Shown piece by piece: positions 8,945 to 17,987 of a DNA stretch of 64,000 nucleotides. The stretch spans positions 58,501-122,500 of the forward strand of contig NZ_JACC01000015.1 in the NCBI RefSeq assembly GCF_000520955.1, read 5' to 3'. The notes under the pieces were generated by a model, which made no database searches, was not told the DNA's origin, and worked only from the letters and a program-made list of their open reading frames with translations. Made by a program: the position numbers and the translations under genes. Source of the DNA: Aquimarina pacifica. GTDB lineage: Bacteria; Bacteroidota; Bacteroidia; Flavobacteriales; Flavobacteriaceae. Position 1 is the stretch's first letter. Each line of letters opens with the position of its first letter.

Positions 8945-11049
8945 TGGTGAAAAATGTTAAAAATCAATACATTAATAGAGAACTAAGTTGGTTACAGTTC
9001 AATGGTAGAGTATTGCAAGAAGCTTCTGATGATACCGTGCCTCTTTTAGAAAGACTTCGGTTTATTGGAATATTCTCTAATAATCTAGATGAGTTTTTTA
9101 AAGTACGTTATGCTACTATTAAAAGGATTGACTTAGCAGGAAAAGATGGAAAAAATGTTCTTAAAGGAACGACAGCAAGTAATTTATTAGAAAAAATCAC
9201 AAATATTGTCATTAAGCAACAAGCAGAAAGTCTTAAGATAATTGATACAATTAAGTCAAAGTTAGAAGATCACAATACTTTTATTATTGATGAGAATCAG
9301 GTGACTGAAGACCAAGATGCTTTTATTCGAAATTATTTTGTTACCAAAGTGAGTCCCGCTCTAGTAACTTATATACTTAACGATTTAGATAAATTTCCTC
9401 ATCTTAAAGATAGCGTTGCATATTTGGCTGTTAAGTTGGTGCTTAAAGAAAAGATTCCCAAAGAAGGAAGAATTTCTAAAATTTTGCAACAAACGACAAA
9501 AGAAAAAATATATGCTTTAATAGAGATTCCTAAAAATACAGACAGATTTGTTGTACTTCCCGAAAAGGATGGTAAACAATTTATCATCATGCTTGATGAT
9601 TTGATACGATATTGCATGCATATTAACTTCAGTATTTTTGATTATTTAGAAGCATCTGCGCATATGATTAAAATTACCAGAGATGCACAATTAGATTTTG
9701 ATAATGACCTTAGTAAAAGTTTCATTCAAAAAATTTCAAGTAGTGTAAAATCCAGAAGAGACGGAGAACCTGTTAGATTTGTTTATGACAAAACGATAGA
9801 AAAAGATACACTTGATTTTTTAATGGAAAAAATGGGCATTCATAATACGGATAGTATTATCCCGGGAGGTCGATATCACAACCGTAGGGATTACATGAAT
9901 TTTCCGGATTTAGGGTATCCAGATCTTGTTTATCAACAAATAAAACCATTGCCAATAGTTGGTTTGGTTTTGCAAGGTAGTCTTTTGGACAAAATTGCTC
10001 GAAAAGACTTTTTGCAATATACACCTTATCATACCTTTTCTTATACAGTAAAATTCTTGAGAGAATCGGCAATTGACCCAAAGGTAAAAAGTATTAAAAT
10101 TACCATCTATAGATTAGCCAGTATTTCGCATATTGCAAGTTCTCTTATCAATGCGGCAAAAAATGGAAAAAGAGTGACTGTCGAAATAGAGTTACAGGCC
10201 CGTTTTGATGAAGCAGCAAATATTCGATATGCAGAAAAAATGCAAAGAGAAGGAGTAAACCTAATTTTTGGCGTTACTGGATTAAAAGTGCATTGTAAAG
10301 CTTGTGTTATAGAAAGAGAAGAAAAGGGGAAATTGAAAAGATATGGATTTATTAGTACAGGTAACTTTAATGAATCTACTGCTAAGTTTTACACCGATTA
10401 TACATTGTTTACTACAAATGAAGCAATCCTAAAAGAAACAAATCGAGTATTTAAGTTTTTCGAAACAAATTATAAAATAAATCGTTATAAGCATTTGCTT
10501 GTTTCTCCGCATTACACAAGATCCTCTTTGGTTAAATTAATTGATAAGGAGATTAAAAATGTTAAAGAAGGGGGAATAGGTGGTATTCGACTAAAATTGA
10601 ATAGCCTGAGTGATTATGATATGATTGACAAATTATATGAAGCAAGTCGTGCAGGTGTGAAAATAGACCTTATTGTAAGAGGAATTTGTTGTTTGGTTCC
10701 CGGAATACCAGGAATGAGTGAAAATATTAAGGCAATTAGTATTGTAGATAAATTTCTTGAACATCCAAGATTGTTAATTTTTGAAAACGGTGGAGATCCC
10801 AAAGTATATATATCATCGGCCGACTGGATGACTCGTAACCTTGATAGGAGGGTAGAAATATCATGTCCTATTTATGATCAAGATATCAAAAAGGAATTAA
10901 TGGATACCTTTGATATTTGTTGGAATGATAATGTAAAAGGTAGAATACTTTCAGAAAATCAAGAAAATACGTACATTAAAAATGATAAAGAGAAAGTTAG
11001 ATCACAAGTTGCAACATATGATTATTATTTAAAAAAACTAGGAAATTAA
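8944..11049 (+). CDS. ppk1: Polyphosphate kinase 1
   Basis: Makes inorganic polyphosphate from ATP, reversibly. The start is set at the ATG that overlaps the sixA stop, giving 701 residues; a longer open frame from 8884 would overlap sixA by 60 bases and adds no family-like sequence. The N-terminal domain begins YINRELSWLQFNGRVLQEA. The autophosphorylated histidine is in KVHCK (H450), followed by the phospholipase-D-like segment YGFISTGNFNE. The C-terminal domain includes RRVEISCPI. Ppx follows 5 bases later. Confidence 0.96.
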   Translation: MVKNVKNQYINRELSWLQFNGRVLQEASDDTVPLLERLRFIGIFSNNLDEFFKVRYATIKRIDLAGKDGKNVLKGTTASNLLEKITNIVIKQQAESLKIIDTIKSKLEDHNTFIIDENQVTEDQDAFIRNYFVTKVSPALVTYILNDLDKFPHLKDSVAYLAVKLVLKEKIPKEGRISKILQQTTKEKIYALIEIPKNTDRFVVLPEKDGKQFIIMLDDLIRYCMHINFSIFDYLEASAHMIKITRDAQLDFDNDLSKSFIQKISSSVKSRRDGEPVRFVYDKTIEKDTLDFLMEKMGIHNTDSIIPGGRYHNRRDYMNFPDLGYPDLVYQQIKPLPIVGLVLQGSLLDKIARKDFLQYTPYHTFSYTVKFLRESAIDPKVKSIKITIYRLASISHIASSLINAAKNGKRVTVEIELQARFDEAANIRYAEKMQREGVNLIFGVTGLKVHCKACVIEREEKGKLKRYGFISTGNFNESTAKFYTDYTLFTTNEAILKETNRVFKFFETNYKINRYKHLLVSPHYTRSSLVKLIDKEIKNVKEGGIGGIRLKLNSLSDYDMIDKLYEASRAGVKIDLIVRGICCLVPGIPGMSENIKAISIVDKFLEHPRLLIFENGGDPKVYISSADWMTRNLDRRVEISCPIYDQDIKKELMDTFDICWNDNVKGRILSENQENTYIKNDKEKVRSQVATYDYYLKKLGN

Positions 11050-11054
11050 TTATT

Positions 11055-11957
11055 TTGTTAAGTATAGAGAAATATGGAGCCATTGATATAGGATCCAACG
11101 CAGTACGATTGTTGATAAGTAGTATTCATGAAGAGGAGGGAAAAACTACCCGATTTAAGAAAACTAGCCTGGTACGTGTACCTATACGTCTGGGAGCTGA
11201 TGTTTTTAAAACCAAACGGGTTTCTGAGGAGAATATAACAAGGATGGTTGATGCCATGCAAGCTTATCAACTTTTGATGAAAACACATAGAGTTGTTAGG
11301 TACAAAGCTTGTGCCACTTCGGCTATGAGAGAAGCCGAAAACGGAAAAGAATTGGTGCAACTTATAAAAGATAAAACCGGGATAAATATTGACATAATTG
11401 ACGGTAAAGCAGAAGCAGCAATTATTGCAATGACAGACCTACAAGAGTTGATTAATACCGATGCAACATACTTATATGTTGATGTAGGAGGAGGGAGTAC
11501 AGAGTTTACATTATATCATAATGGAGAAACAATTGACTCAAAATCATTTAAATTGGGTACAGTTCGTCTTCTTAATAATCTAGTATCAGAACAAGTCTGG
11601 AAAAGTGTAGAGAATTGGATTAAAAAATATACTGAAATTTACCCAAGGATTGCACTTATCGGATCTGGAGGAAATATTAATAATATTTTCAAAAATAGCG
11701 GAACCAGAACAGGAAAACCTTTATCATTTTTGTATTTGAGTTCGTATTACCAATTGCTTAACTCATTAACCTATGAAGAAAGAATTTGGCAACTCAAACT
11801 CAATCAAGATCGATCCGATGTTATTGTACCTGCTACAAGAATTTATCTCTCTGCGATGAAATGGAGTAATGCAAGAGAGATTTTTGTGCCTAAAATAGGA
11901 TTGTCTGATGGTATAATTAAATCACTGTATAACGAAAAACTCAATAATCAAGGGTGA
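11055..11957 (+). CDS. ppx: Ppx/GppA-type exopolyphosphatase (TTG start)
   Basis: 300-residue ASKHA-fold phosphatase that hydrolyses polyphosphate or pppGpp. The phosphate-1 motif AIDIGSNAVRLLI is at residues 9-21 and the phosphate-2 motif YVDVGGGSTEFTLY near 137-150. The only start upstream of the domain is TTG at 11055, 5 bases after the ppk1 stop; MLSIEKYGAIDIG matches what is expected in flavobacteria. It is the shorter form, without the extra C-terminal HD domain of E. coli Ppx. Kinase, phosphatase and SixA in one unit suggests joint control of polyphosphate turnover. Confidence 0.9.
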   Translation: MLSIEKYGAIDIGSNAVRLLISSIHEEEGKTTRFKKTSLVRVPIRLGADVFKTKRVSEENITRMVDAMQAYQLLMKTHRVVRYKACATSAMREAENGKELVQLIKDKTGINIDIIDGKAEAAIIAMTDLQELINTDATYLYVDVGGGSTEFTLYHNGETIDSKSFKLGTVRLLNNLVSEQVWKSVENWIKKYTEIYPRIALIGSGGNINNIFKNSGTRTGKPLSFLYLSSYYQLLNSLTYEERIWQLKLNQDRSDVIVPATRIYLSAMKWSNAREIFVPKIGLSDGIIKSLYNEKLNNQG

Positions 11958-12085
11958 AAATGTATTTTACCGATGATTAATGGTTTTTAGTCGATTTTTT
12001 AACAGTAGTGGCTTCTATTAAATGTCTAATATTTTTTAAAATCATTAAATTGTGTTAAATTCGGCTGTAACCAAATCTAAAAATA

Positions 12086-12640
12086 ATGAAAAGAAAAGTA
12101 CTTTGTATTGCAATTCTATTGATTTTAGGAACCGTAGTTTCATCTGCTCAAGAGGCATCGTATGGAGTAAGGATAGGAGCTAATTTTAGTTCTATTAGTT
12201 CTGATGATATTCCTGAAGATCTAGAGGATAGTAGACTTGGTATTGTGGTAGGTTTTCTAGCTGAATATCCAATAAACGAAAAATTTAGTATTCAACCAGA
12301 ATTCCAATTTTCTTCTCTAGGTAATGATGATGAAACATTACGAGTAGATTACCTTCAATTACCTATATTTTTGAAGTATAATCTTTCAGAAATGTTCAAT
12401 ATTCATGTAGGTCCTCAAGCGGGTCTAAAAATATGGGAATGGGAGGATAATCAAGGACTTGAAGCCAATTTTGAAACATTCAATTTTGCTGCTGTTGCAG
12501 GCATAGGTGTTAATATTACAGAAAATTTCTTTGCGGATTTGCGTTACGGTTTTGGGATATCTAATATTATAGATGATGAATTAACAGATGTAGAAGGAAA
12601 TACACGAAATATTCAACTTTCTGTGGGATATAAATTGTAA
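12086..12640 (+). CDS. Small outer-membrane beta-barrel protein (PorT/OmpW-like family)
   Basis: 184 residues. A signal peptide ends near SSAQ (residue 22). The remainder alternates in amphipathic strands (YGVRIGANFSSI, FSIQPEFQFSSL, YLQLPIFLKYNL, FNIHVGPQAGLKI, FFADLRYGFGIS, NIQLSVGYKL), the pattern of an 8-stranded outer-membrane barrel of the outer-membrane beta-barrel/PorT-like type common in Bacteroidota. It has its own spacer on both sides, so it is probably monocistronic. The specific function is unknown. Confidence 0.85.
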   Translation: MKRKVLCIAILLILGTVVSSAQEASYGVRIGANFSSISSDDIPEDLEDSRLGIVVGFLAEYPINEKFSIQPEFQFSSLGNDDETLRVDYLQLPIFLKYNLSEMFNIHVGPQAGLKIWEWEDNQGLEANFETFNFAAVAGIGVNITENFFADLRYGFGISNIIDDELTDVEGNTRNIQLSVGYKL

Positions 12641-12829
12641 CATTCATACACAGATAAGATGCACTCTAGATGTGACCAATTTACTCGTTATTCCATGTAA
12701 TAATGAAAATACTATTGTAATTTTTTGTTTTGGATTTCTTCCAAAGTTTACTTGAATTAATAAATTTATACATTTTATTTCTTTGTTTTTATTAAAAATA
12801 CAGTTCCTTTGATTTTCAAAAGTAAATAA

Positions 12830-13729
12830 ATGTTCAAAATAAAAACTTGGATCTCAGCTGCACGTCTAAGAACCTTGCCTCTATCAATTTCGGGGATATT
12901 AGTAGGCTCTTCATTGGGCAATCATGACTTTCTTAAAACCGCAATTTTTTGGTTAGCTATTGCCACAACATTAGGGCTGCAGATATTATCTAATTTTGCA
13001 AATGATTATGGTGATGGTGTCAAAGGAACAGATAATGACGACAGAGTAGGGCCACAAAGAGCCATACAAAGTGGAGCGATTTCTAGAAAAGCAATGCTCA
13101 ACGGAATCGTTGCTACCGCTATTATTACACTATGTTCCGCTGTACTTTTGATTTATGTTTCTTTCAAAGAAAATGATTTTTTTTATTCCGTTTTTTATTT
13201 TTTTCTAGGATTATCTGCGATTGTAGCCGCGATGAAATATACAATGGGAACTTCTGCTTATGGATATAAGGGATTGGGTGATGTTTTTGTGTTTATTTTT
13301 TTTGGATTAGTGAGTGTAGTAGGGTGTTTTTTTCTTTTTACAAAGCGACTAGATATGCTAATTTTTCTTCCGGCGATTTCTATTGGGGTATTAAGCACAG
13401 CAGTTTTAAATCTTAATAATATGAGAGATTACCACAGTGATAAGAAAGTTGGTAAAAATACATTAGTGGTCAAATTAGGACTACCGCTTGCACGTATATA
13501 TCATTATTCTTTATTGATTGTTGGTATGTTATCTATGACTATTTATCTTTTTATAACGTACAAGAGTCTAATAAATTTAGTGTTCTTAATCGCTTTTATT
13601 CCTTTGATAATACATATAAAAAAAGTGGTGTATACAAAGGATACCGCATTATTTGATCCAGAACTTAAAAAAGTAGCTTTAACAACCTTTTTACTGTCTA
13701 TTTTGTTTAGTTTGAGCGAGATTTTATAA
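12830..13729 (+). CDS. menA: 1,4-dihydroxy-2-naphthoate polyprenyltransferase
   Basis: Integral-membrane UbiA-family prenyltransferase that attaches the polyprenyl chain to DHNA in menaquinone synthesis. Two Asp-rich motifs are visible: NFANDYGDGVKGTDNDD (55-71) and NNMRDYHSDKKVGKNT (196-211). About eight hydrophobic helices span the 299 residues, and the N-terminal AARLRTLPLSISGILVGSS segment is typical of MenA. It heads a run of plus-strand genes holding menC and menE, supporting the quinone assignment. Confidence 0.95.
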   Translation: MFKIKTWISAARLRTLPLSISGILVGSSLGNHDFLKTAIFWLAIATTLGLQILSNFANDYGDGVKGTDNDDRVGPQRAIQSGAISRKAMLNGIVATAIITLCSAVLLIYVSFKENDFFYSVFYFFLGLSAIVAAMKYTMGTSAYGYKGLGDVFVFIFFGLVSVVGCFFLFTKRLDMLIFLPAISIGVLSTAVLNLNNMRDYHSDKKVGKNTLVVKLGLPLARIYHYSLLIVGMLSMTIYLFITYKSLINLVFLIAFIPLIIHIKKVVYTKDTALFDPELKKVALTTFLLSILFSLSEIL

Positions 13730-13820
13730 TTTAGTAAAGATATCCCAAAAGTTTTTTACAAAATAAAGTATGTACTTAAAAACAAATTTTCACGAATCAA
13801 CTTATAACTTTCTCTAAAAA

Positions 13821-14501
13821 ATGAAGATTACATTTTACGGCCAAAATTCATTATTGCTAGAAATCAACGATTTTTCTATTCTTGTAGACCCTTTTATCTC
13901 CGGAAATCCGTTGTCAAAAGATAAAATTAATATTGATACAATTAAGGCAGACTATATTTTATTGACACATGCACATCAAGATCATGTATTAGACGCAGAA
14001 GCTATCGCCAAAAATACCAAAGCTACTATTGTTTCTAATTATGAAATAGCTATGCATTATCAAAATCTTGGTATTACAGTGCATCCTATGAATATTGGTG
14101 GCGTTTGGGATTTTGAATTTGGAAAGGTAAAATATGTGAATGCAATTCATACGAGTAGTTTTGCTGACGGAAGTAATGGTGGACAGCCAGGAGGTTTTGT
14201 AATTAAAACAACCGAAAAAACTATATATATCGCAGGAGATACAGCATTAACTATGGATATGAAATTGATCCCCATGAGTTACGATATTGACTTGGCAATT
14301 TTACCCATAGGAGATAATTTTACGATGGGGGTAGAGGATGCAATTATTGCTAGTAATTTTGTTGAATGCGATAAGGTTTTAGGAGTTCATTATGACACCT
14401 TTGGTTATATAGAAATAAATCATAAAGAAGCAAAGGAGAAATTCTCTCAGAGTAATAAAGAATTGGTGTTATTGGATATAGGAGAGCACATAGAATTATA
14501 A
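13821..14501 (+). CDS. MBL-fold metal-dependent hydrolase (UPF0173 family)
   Basis: 226 residues with the metallo-beta-lactamase motif THAHQDH at 49-55 and further metal-ligand regions IHTSSFADGS, YIAGDTAL and GVHYDTFGY. It belongs to the UPF0173 group (YtkL-like), whose substrate is not established. The stop codon overlaps the menC ATG (TAATG), so translation of the two is coupled, which makes a link to menaquinone synthesis plausible but unproven. Confidence 0.88.
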   Translation: MKITFYGQNSLLLEINDFSILVDPFISGNPLSKDKINIDTIKADYILLTHAHQDHVLDAEAIAKNTKATIVSNYEIAMHYQNLGITVHPMNIGGVWDFEFGKVKYVNAIHTSSFADGSNGGQPGGFVIKTTEKTIYIAGDTALTMDMKLIPMSYDIDLAILPIGDNFTMGVEDAIIASNFVECDKVLGVHYDTFGYIEINHKEAKEKFSQSNKELVLLDIGEHIEL

Positions 14502-15541
14502 TGAAAGCAAAATATTGTAAGCACATTTTAGAATTCAAAAAACCAAGTGGCACATCAAGAGGGGTTTTAAAAACTAAAGAAACTTGGTTTATCGTTATAA
14601 ATGATGGGGCTCGACAAGGGATAGGTGAATGTGGTATTTTAAGAACACTGAGTGTCGATGATCGTCCAGATTATGAAGACATGTTAAAGTGGGTTTGCAA
14701 TAATATTCATCTGGGAACCACTAAGCTTTGGCACGAGCTTAAAGAATTTCCTAGTATTCAATTTGGAGTAGAGATGGCATTTAAATCTCTAGAAAGCGAC
14801 ACTCCTTTCTTATTATTTCCATCATTATTTACTCAAGGAAAAGAAGCGATTACAATTAATGGCTTAATTTGGATGGGAGAAAGAGAATTTATGAAGGAGC
14901 AAATTATTAATAAACTCGATCAGGGATTTGATTGTATAAAGATGAAAATCGGAGCAATAGACTTTGCTGCCGAACTAGAATTACTGTCCTATATTAGGTC
15001 TCAATTTGATGCTGATACCATTGAGTTAAGAGTTGATGCAAATGGAGCTTTTACTCCAGAGTCTGCATTAGATAAACTAAAGAGCCTTTCAGCTTTTAAT
15101 CTCCATAGTATTGAGCAACCTATTCGACAGGGACAACATCATGAAATGGCAAGATTATGTTCAGAAACACCATTGCCCATCGCACTCGATGAAGAATTAA
15201 TAGGTGTTTTTGATGTAGCGCACAAAAAACAATTATTGAAAACCATACAACCACAATATATTATTCTGAAACCTAGTTTAATAGGTGGTTTTAGAGGAAC
15301 AAGACAATGGATCGAGGTTGCAGAGTCGTTAGGCATACAATGGTGGATTACTAGTGCTTTAGAAAGTAATGTGGGACTTAATGCAATAGTACAATTTACA
15401 TATACATTGCAAAACTCAATGCCACAAGGCTTAGGAACAGGAGGATTATATACCAATAATATTGATTCTCCTCTAAAGGTGCAACAGGGGACTTTATTGT
15501 ATGAACAAGGAAAAGAATGGAGCACTAATTTTTTAAATTAA
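14501..15541 (+). CDS. menC: o-Succinylbenzoate synthase
   Basis: Enolase-superfamily dehydratase that makes o-succinylbenzoate from SHCHC. Barrel motifs appear in order: KMK (147-149, catalytic Lys), VDANG (178-182), EQP (205-207), LDEE (229-232) and LKPSL (256-260, second catalytic Lys). 346 residues is within the family range. The context (menA upstream, menE downstream, start overlapping the MBL hydrolase stop) favours MenC over other enolase-superfamily enzymes such as dipeptide epimerase. Confidence 0.93.
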   Translation: MKAKYCKHILEFKKPSGTSRGVLKTKETWFIVINDGARQGIGECGILRTLSVDDRPDYEDMLKWVCNNIHLGTTKLWHELKEFPSIQFGVEMAFKSLESDTPFLLFPSLFTQGKEAITINGLIWMGEREFMKEQIINKLDQGFDCIKMKIGAIDFAAELELLSYIRSQFDADTIELRVDANGAFTPESALDKLKSLSAFNLHSIEQPIRQGQHHEMARLCSETPLPIALDEELIGVFDVAHKKQLLKTIQPQYIILKPSLIGGFRGTRQWIEVAESLGIQWWITSALESNVGLNAIVQFTYTLQNSMPQGLGTGGLYTNNIDSPLKVQQGTLLYEQGKEWSTNFLN

Positions 15542-15551
15542 AAGTAATACT

Positions 15552-16463
15552 ATGTATATAGCACAAGGAAGAGATGGAGAATTAGGAATGTGGAAGTATT
15601 TACCCATTCCTATAGCATTCATTGGATTAATGGGGTTAAATTTTCTGTTGTCACAGGCTCTAAATATGGATGTGGCCGCCATAATGGCCGAAGAAATTAG
15701 CAAGAAAGGAAAAAATAGATTTTTTATCGAGAATATGATCATTTTCGTATTTCTATTGGCAGGATTGTTTTTTTGGGTACGGTATGTACACCGACAATCG
15801 CTTTTATCTCTAACTACAAGTAGAAAAAAAGTAGACTGGAGTAGGTTTTTCTTTATATTCTTGGTTATGTCAGCGTTCATTGTAATATCCACTTTGATTT
15901 CTTATTATAGTGATCCAAATAGTGTACGACTTAATTTTGATCTGATCCCTTTTTTAATTCTATTGAGTATAGCTATCTTATTGGTTCCTATACAAACAAG
16001 TTTTGAAGAATACCTGTTTAGAGGATATTTGATGCAAGGATTAGGGTTGGCTACCAAAAATAAATGGATGCCCTTACTAATAACATCCATAGTTTTCGGA
16101 GTTATGCATGCTGCCAATCCTGAAGTAGAAAAAATAGGACCCATCCTTATGGTATATTATATAGGAACGGGATTATTTTTGGGAATAATAACCTTAATGG
16201 ATGAAGGACTAGAACTTGCCCTAGGTTTTCATGCAGCCAATAATTTAATAACTGTATTACTAGTAACTTCTGATTGGACGGCGCTTCAGACAGATTCTAT
16301 ATTTATTGATACTTCAGATCCTAGTGGCGGCTATGAAATCGTATTGCCGGTGTTAATTGTTTTTCCGATCTTTCTTTTCATATTATCGAAAAAATACAAA
16401 TGGACCGGCTGGAGGGATAAGTTGCTAGGAACATTACCTCCGAAGCAAACACTAAATAATTGA
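15552..16463 (+). CDS. CPBP-family intramembrane glutamic protease
   Basis: 303 residues, about seven or eight membrane helices. The Abi/CAAX-protease motifs are complete: EEYLFRG (Glu152, Glu153, Arg157), a histidine in VMHAANP (H186) and GFHAANN (H227). Members cleave within the membrane; in bacteria their substrates are mostly unknown. The gene starts 10 bases after menC and lies between menC and menE. Whether it acts on a menaquinone component or is just carried in the operon is open. Confidence 0.9.
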   Translation: MYIAQGRDGELGMWKYLPIPIAFIGLMGLNFLLSQALNMDVAAIMAEEISKKGKNRFFIENMIIFVFLLAGLFFWVRYVHRQSLLSLTTSRKKVDWSRFFFIFLVMSAFIVISTLISYYSDPNSVRLNFDLIPFLILLSIAILLVPIQTSFEEYLFRGYLMQGLGLATKNKWMPLLITSIVFGVMHAANPEVEKIGPILMVYYIGTGLFLGIITLMDEGLELALGFHAANNLITVLLVTSDWTALQTDSIFIDTSDPSGGYEIVLPVLIVFPIFLFILSKKYKWTGWRDKLLGTLPPKQTLNN

Positions 16464-16533
16464 TAACAAAACAATAAAGTACTTTTTACATAAGCGTAAC
16501 CTTGAAGTATGTAAGAACATAGAAATTTGAAAC

Positions 16534-17643
16534 ATGCAAACAAAAAGTACATTTTCTATTCCCGAGATACACCCATTTTTCTCAATAAATAAGAACACAT
16601 TTGATAGAGAAGAATTGAAGTATTTTGCCTACGGGTGTATAAAAAATGGAGAAGTGTACGAGCAGGAGGTAGGACATTTTTTATTAGATTGGTTAAATGA
16701 TAAGGATTATATAGTAGTAAAAACATCTGGCTCTACAGGGAAACCAAAAAGTATAAAAGTGTTTAAGCAGCACATGGTAAACAGTGCAAAGTCTACAGGA
16801 AAGTTTTTTAAAATAGAAGAAGGAACGACCGCATTATTATGCTTGCCGGCTAATTATATAGCAGGTAAGATGATGCTCGTTCGGGCAATAATTCTCGGTT
16901 GGAAAATAGATATAGTACCACCCAGAATGAATCCACTGGATACCGTGTACAAGCAATATGATTTTTGTGCAATGGTTCCTTTGCAATTAGATAATTCAAT
17001 AAATAGACTTCATTTAGTGAAAAAAATGATTGTCGGAGGAGGCAGTATATCCGAAAATTTAAAAGAGCTAACTCAAGGTATTAAAACAAAAATATTCGAA
17101 ACATACGGTATGACAGAAACAGTATCTCATATTGCCGCTAGACGAATCAACCCAAAGAAAAAAGATAAAAAAGACAGTGGTTTTTTTAAGGCTTTGCCCA
17201 ATATTACTCTTAGTATAGATAAAAGAAATTGTCTAATTATAAAAGCACCACAGCTTAACAAGGATACCATTATTACTAATGATGTAGTCGATCTTAAGAC
17301 CTACAAAAAGTTTTTATGGAAAGGTAGATATGATAATGTAATTAATAGTGGAGGCATTAAGTTATATCCAGAAGAAATAGAAACTAAATTACAACTGCTC
17401 ATAGGGCATCGATTTTTTATTGCAGGTATACCCGATGATGCATATGGTAATAAACTAGTATTAGTAGTAGAACGTAGTTATGACAAAATTGCTTACTTGG
17501 CATTAAAAGACGGAATACAAAACCTAAAAACCTTGAATAAGTACGAAGTGCCTAAAGAAATTTATTTTGTTCCTCAATTTATTGAAACCGATAACGAAAA
17601 GGTGCAAAGAACAAAAACTTTAGAATTGGTCAAAGCCATATAA
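16534..17643 (+). CDS. menE: o-Succinylbenzoate-CoA ligase
   Basis: ANL-superfamily (AMP-binding) ligase, 369 residues, shorter than the ~450-500 of most MenE but normal for Bacteroidota forms. Motifs: P-loop VKTSGSTGKPKS at 62-73, FETYGMTETVSHIA near 188-201, and the hinge segment YDNVINSGGIKLYPEEIE near 267-284. The usual C-terminal lysine loop appears as KVQRTKTLEL. It activates o-succinylbenzoate to its CoA thioester for MenB. Together with menA and menC this completes three steps; menB, menD and menF are not in the window. Confidence 0.92.
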   Translation: MQTKSTFSIPEIHPFFSINKNTFDREELKYFAYGCIKNGEVYEQEVGHFLLDWLNDKDYIVVKTSGSTGKPKSIKVFKQHMVNSAKSTGKFFKIEEGTTALLCLPANYIAGKMMLVRAIILGWKIDIVPPRMNPLDTVYKQYDFCAMVPLQLDNSINRLHLVKKMIVGGGSISENLKELTQGIKTKIFETYGMTETVSHIAARRINPKKKDKKDSGFFKALPNITLSIDKRNCLIIKAPQLNKDTIITNDVVDLKTYKKFLWKGRYDNVINSGGIKLYPEEIETKLQLLIGHRFFIAGIPDDAYGNKLVLVVERSYDKIAYLALKDGIQNLKTLNKYEVPKEIYFVPQFIETDNEKVQRTKTLELVKAI

Positions 17644-17954
17644 CCCTATTTGATCATTTATTCTATGAATTCTTACAAACCTAGCTATAGAGGACACGTA
17701 TTTTTAATAATTCTATGTCGTTACATAGATACTATATATTCAAATCAGAATTCTACAAGGAAAAAGCTTTTACAGGGATGAATAAAAATCATAGATGATC
17801 TGCATCAATGATTTTAGGATTTAATTGATTTTCTATTCCTTAAAAGATATCTGTGTACTATTGTTATTTCATATCGTACTCATCAAAAAACGTTAAAAAA
17901 TTAGGTAACATTTTAGTATGTTATTACATTAAAAAAGTTTTTAAAAATATTAAT
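17644..17954. other. Spacer downstream of menE
   Basis: About 310 bases of AT-rich sequence between menE and the VWA/plug gene. I found no open frame with family-like features and no exact TAnnTTTG box. Its 3' end runs into the hairpin at 17955. Confidence 0.5.
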
Positions 17955-17977
17955 TGGCGCTAAAGCGCTGTTTTTTT
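17955..17977 (+). terminator. Hairpin plus T-tract just upstream of the VWA/plug gene
   Basis: GCGC-TAAA-GCGC with a flanking G-T pair is followed directly by TGTTTTTTT. The T-run ends 10 bases before the ATG at 17988. The stem is short (4-5 bp) but all GC. It may end read-through from upstream or act as an attenuator in the 5' leader of the next gene; the sequence alone cannot decide. Confidence 0.5.
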
Positions 17978-17987
17978 ATCTAAAATT

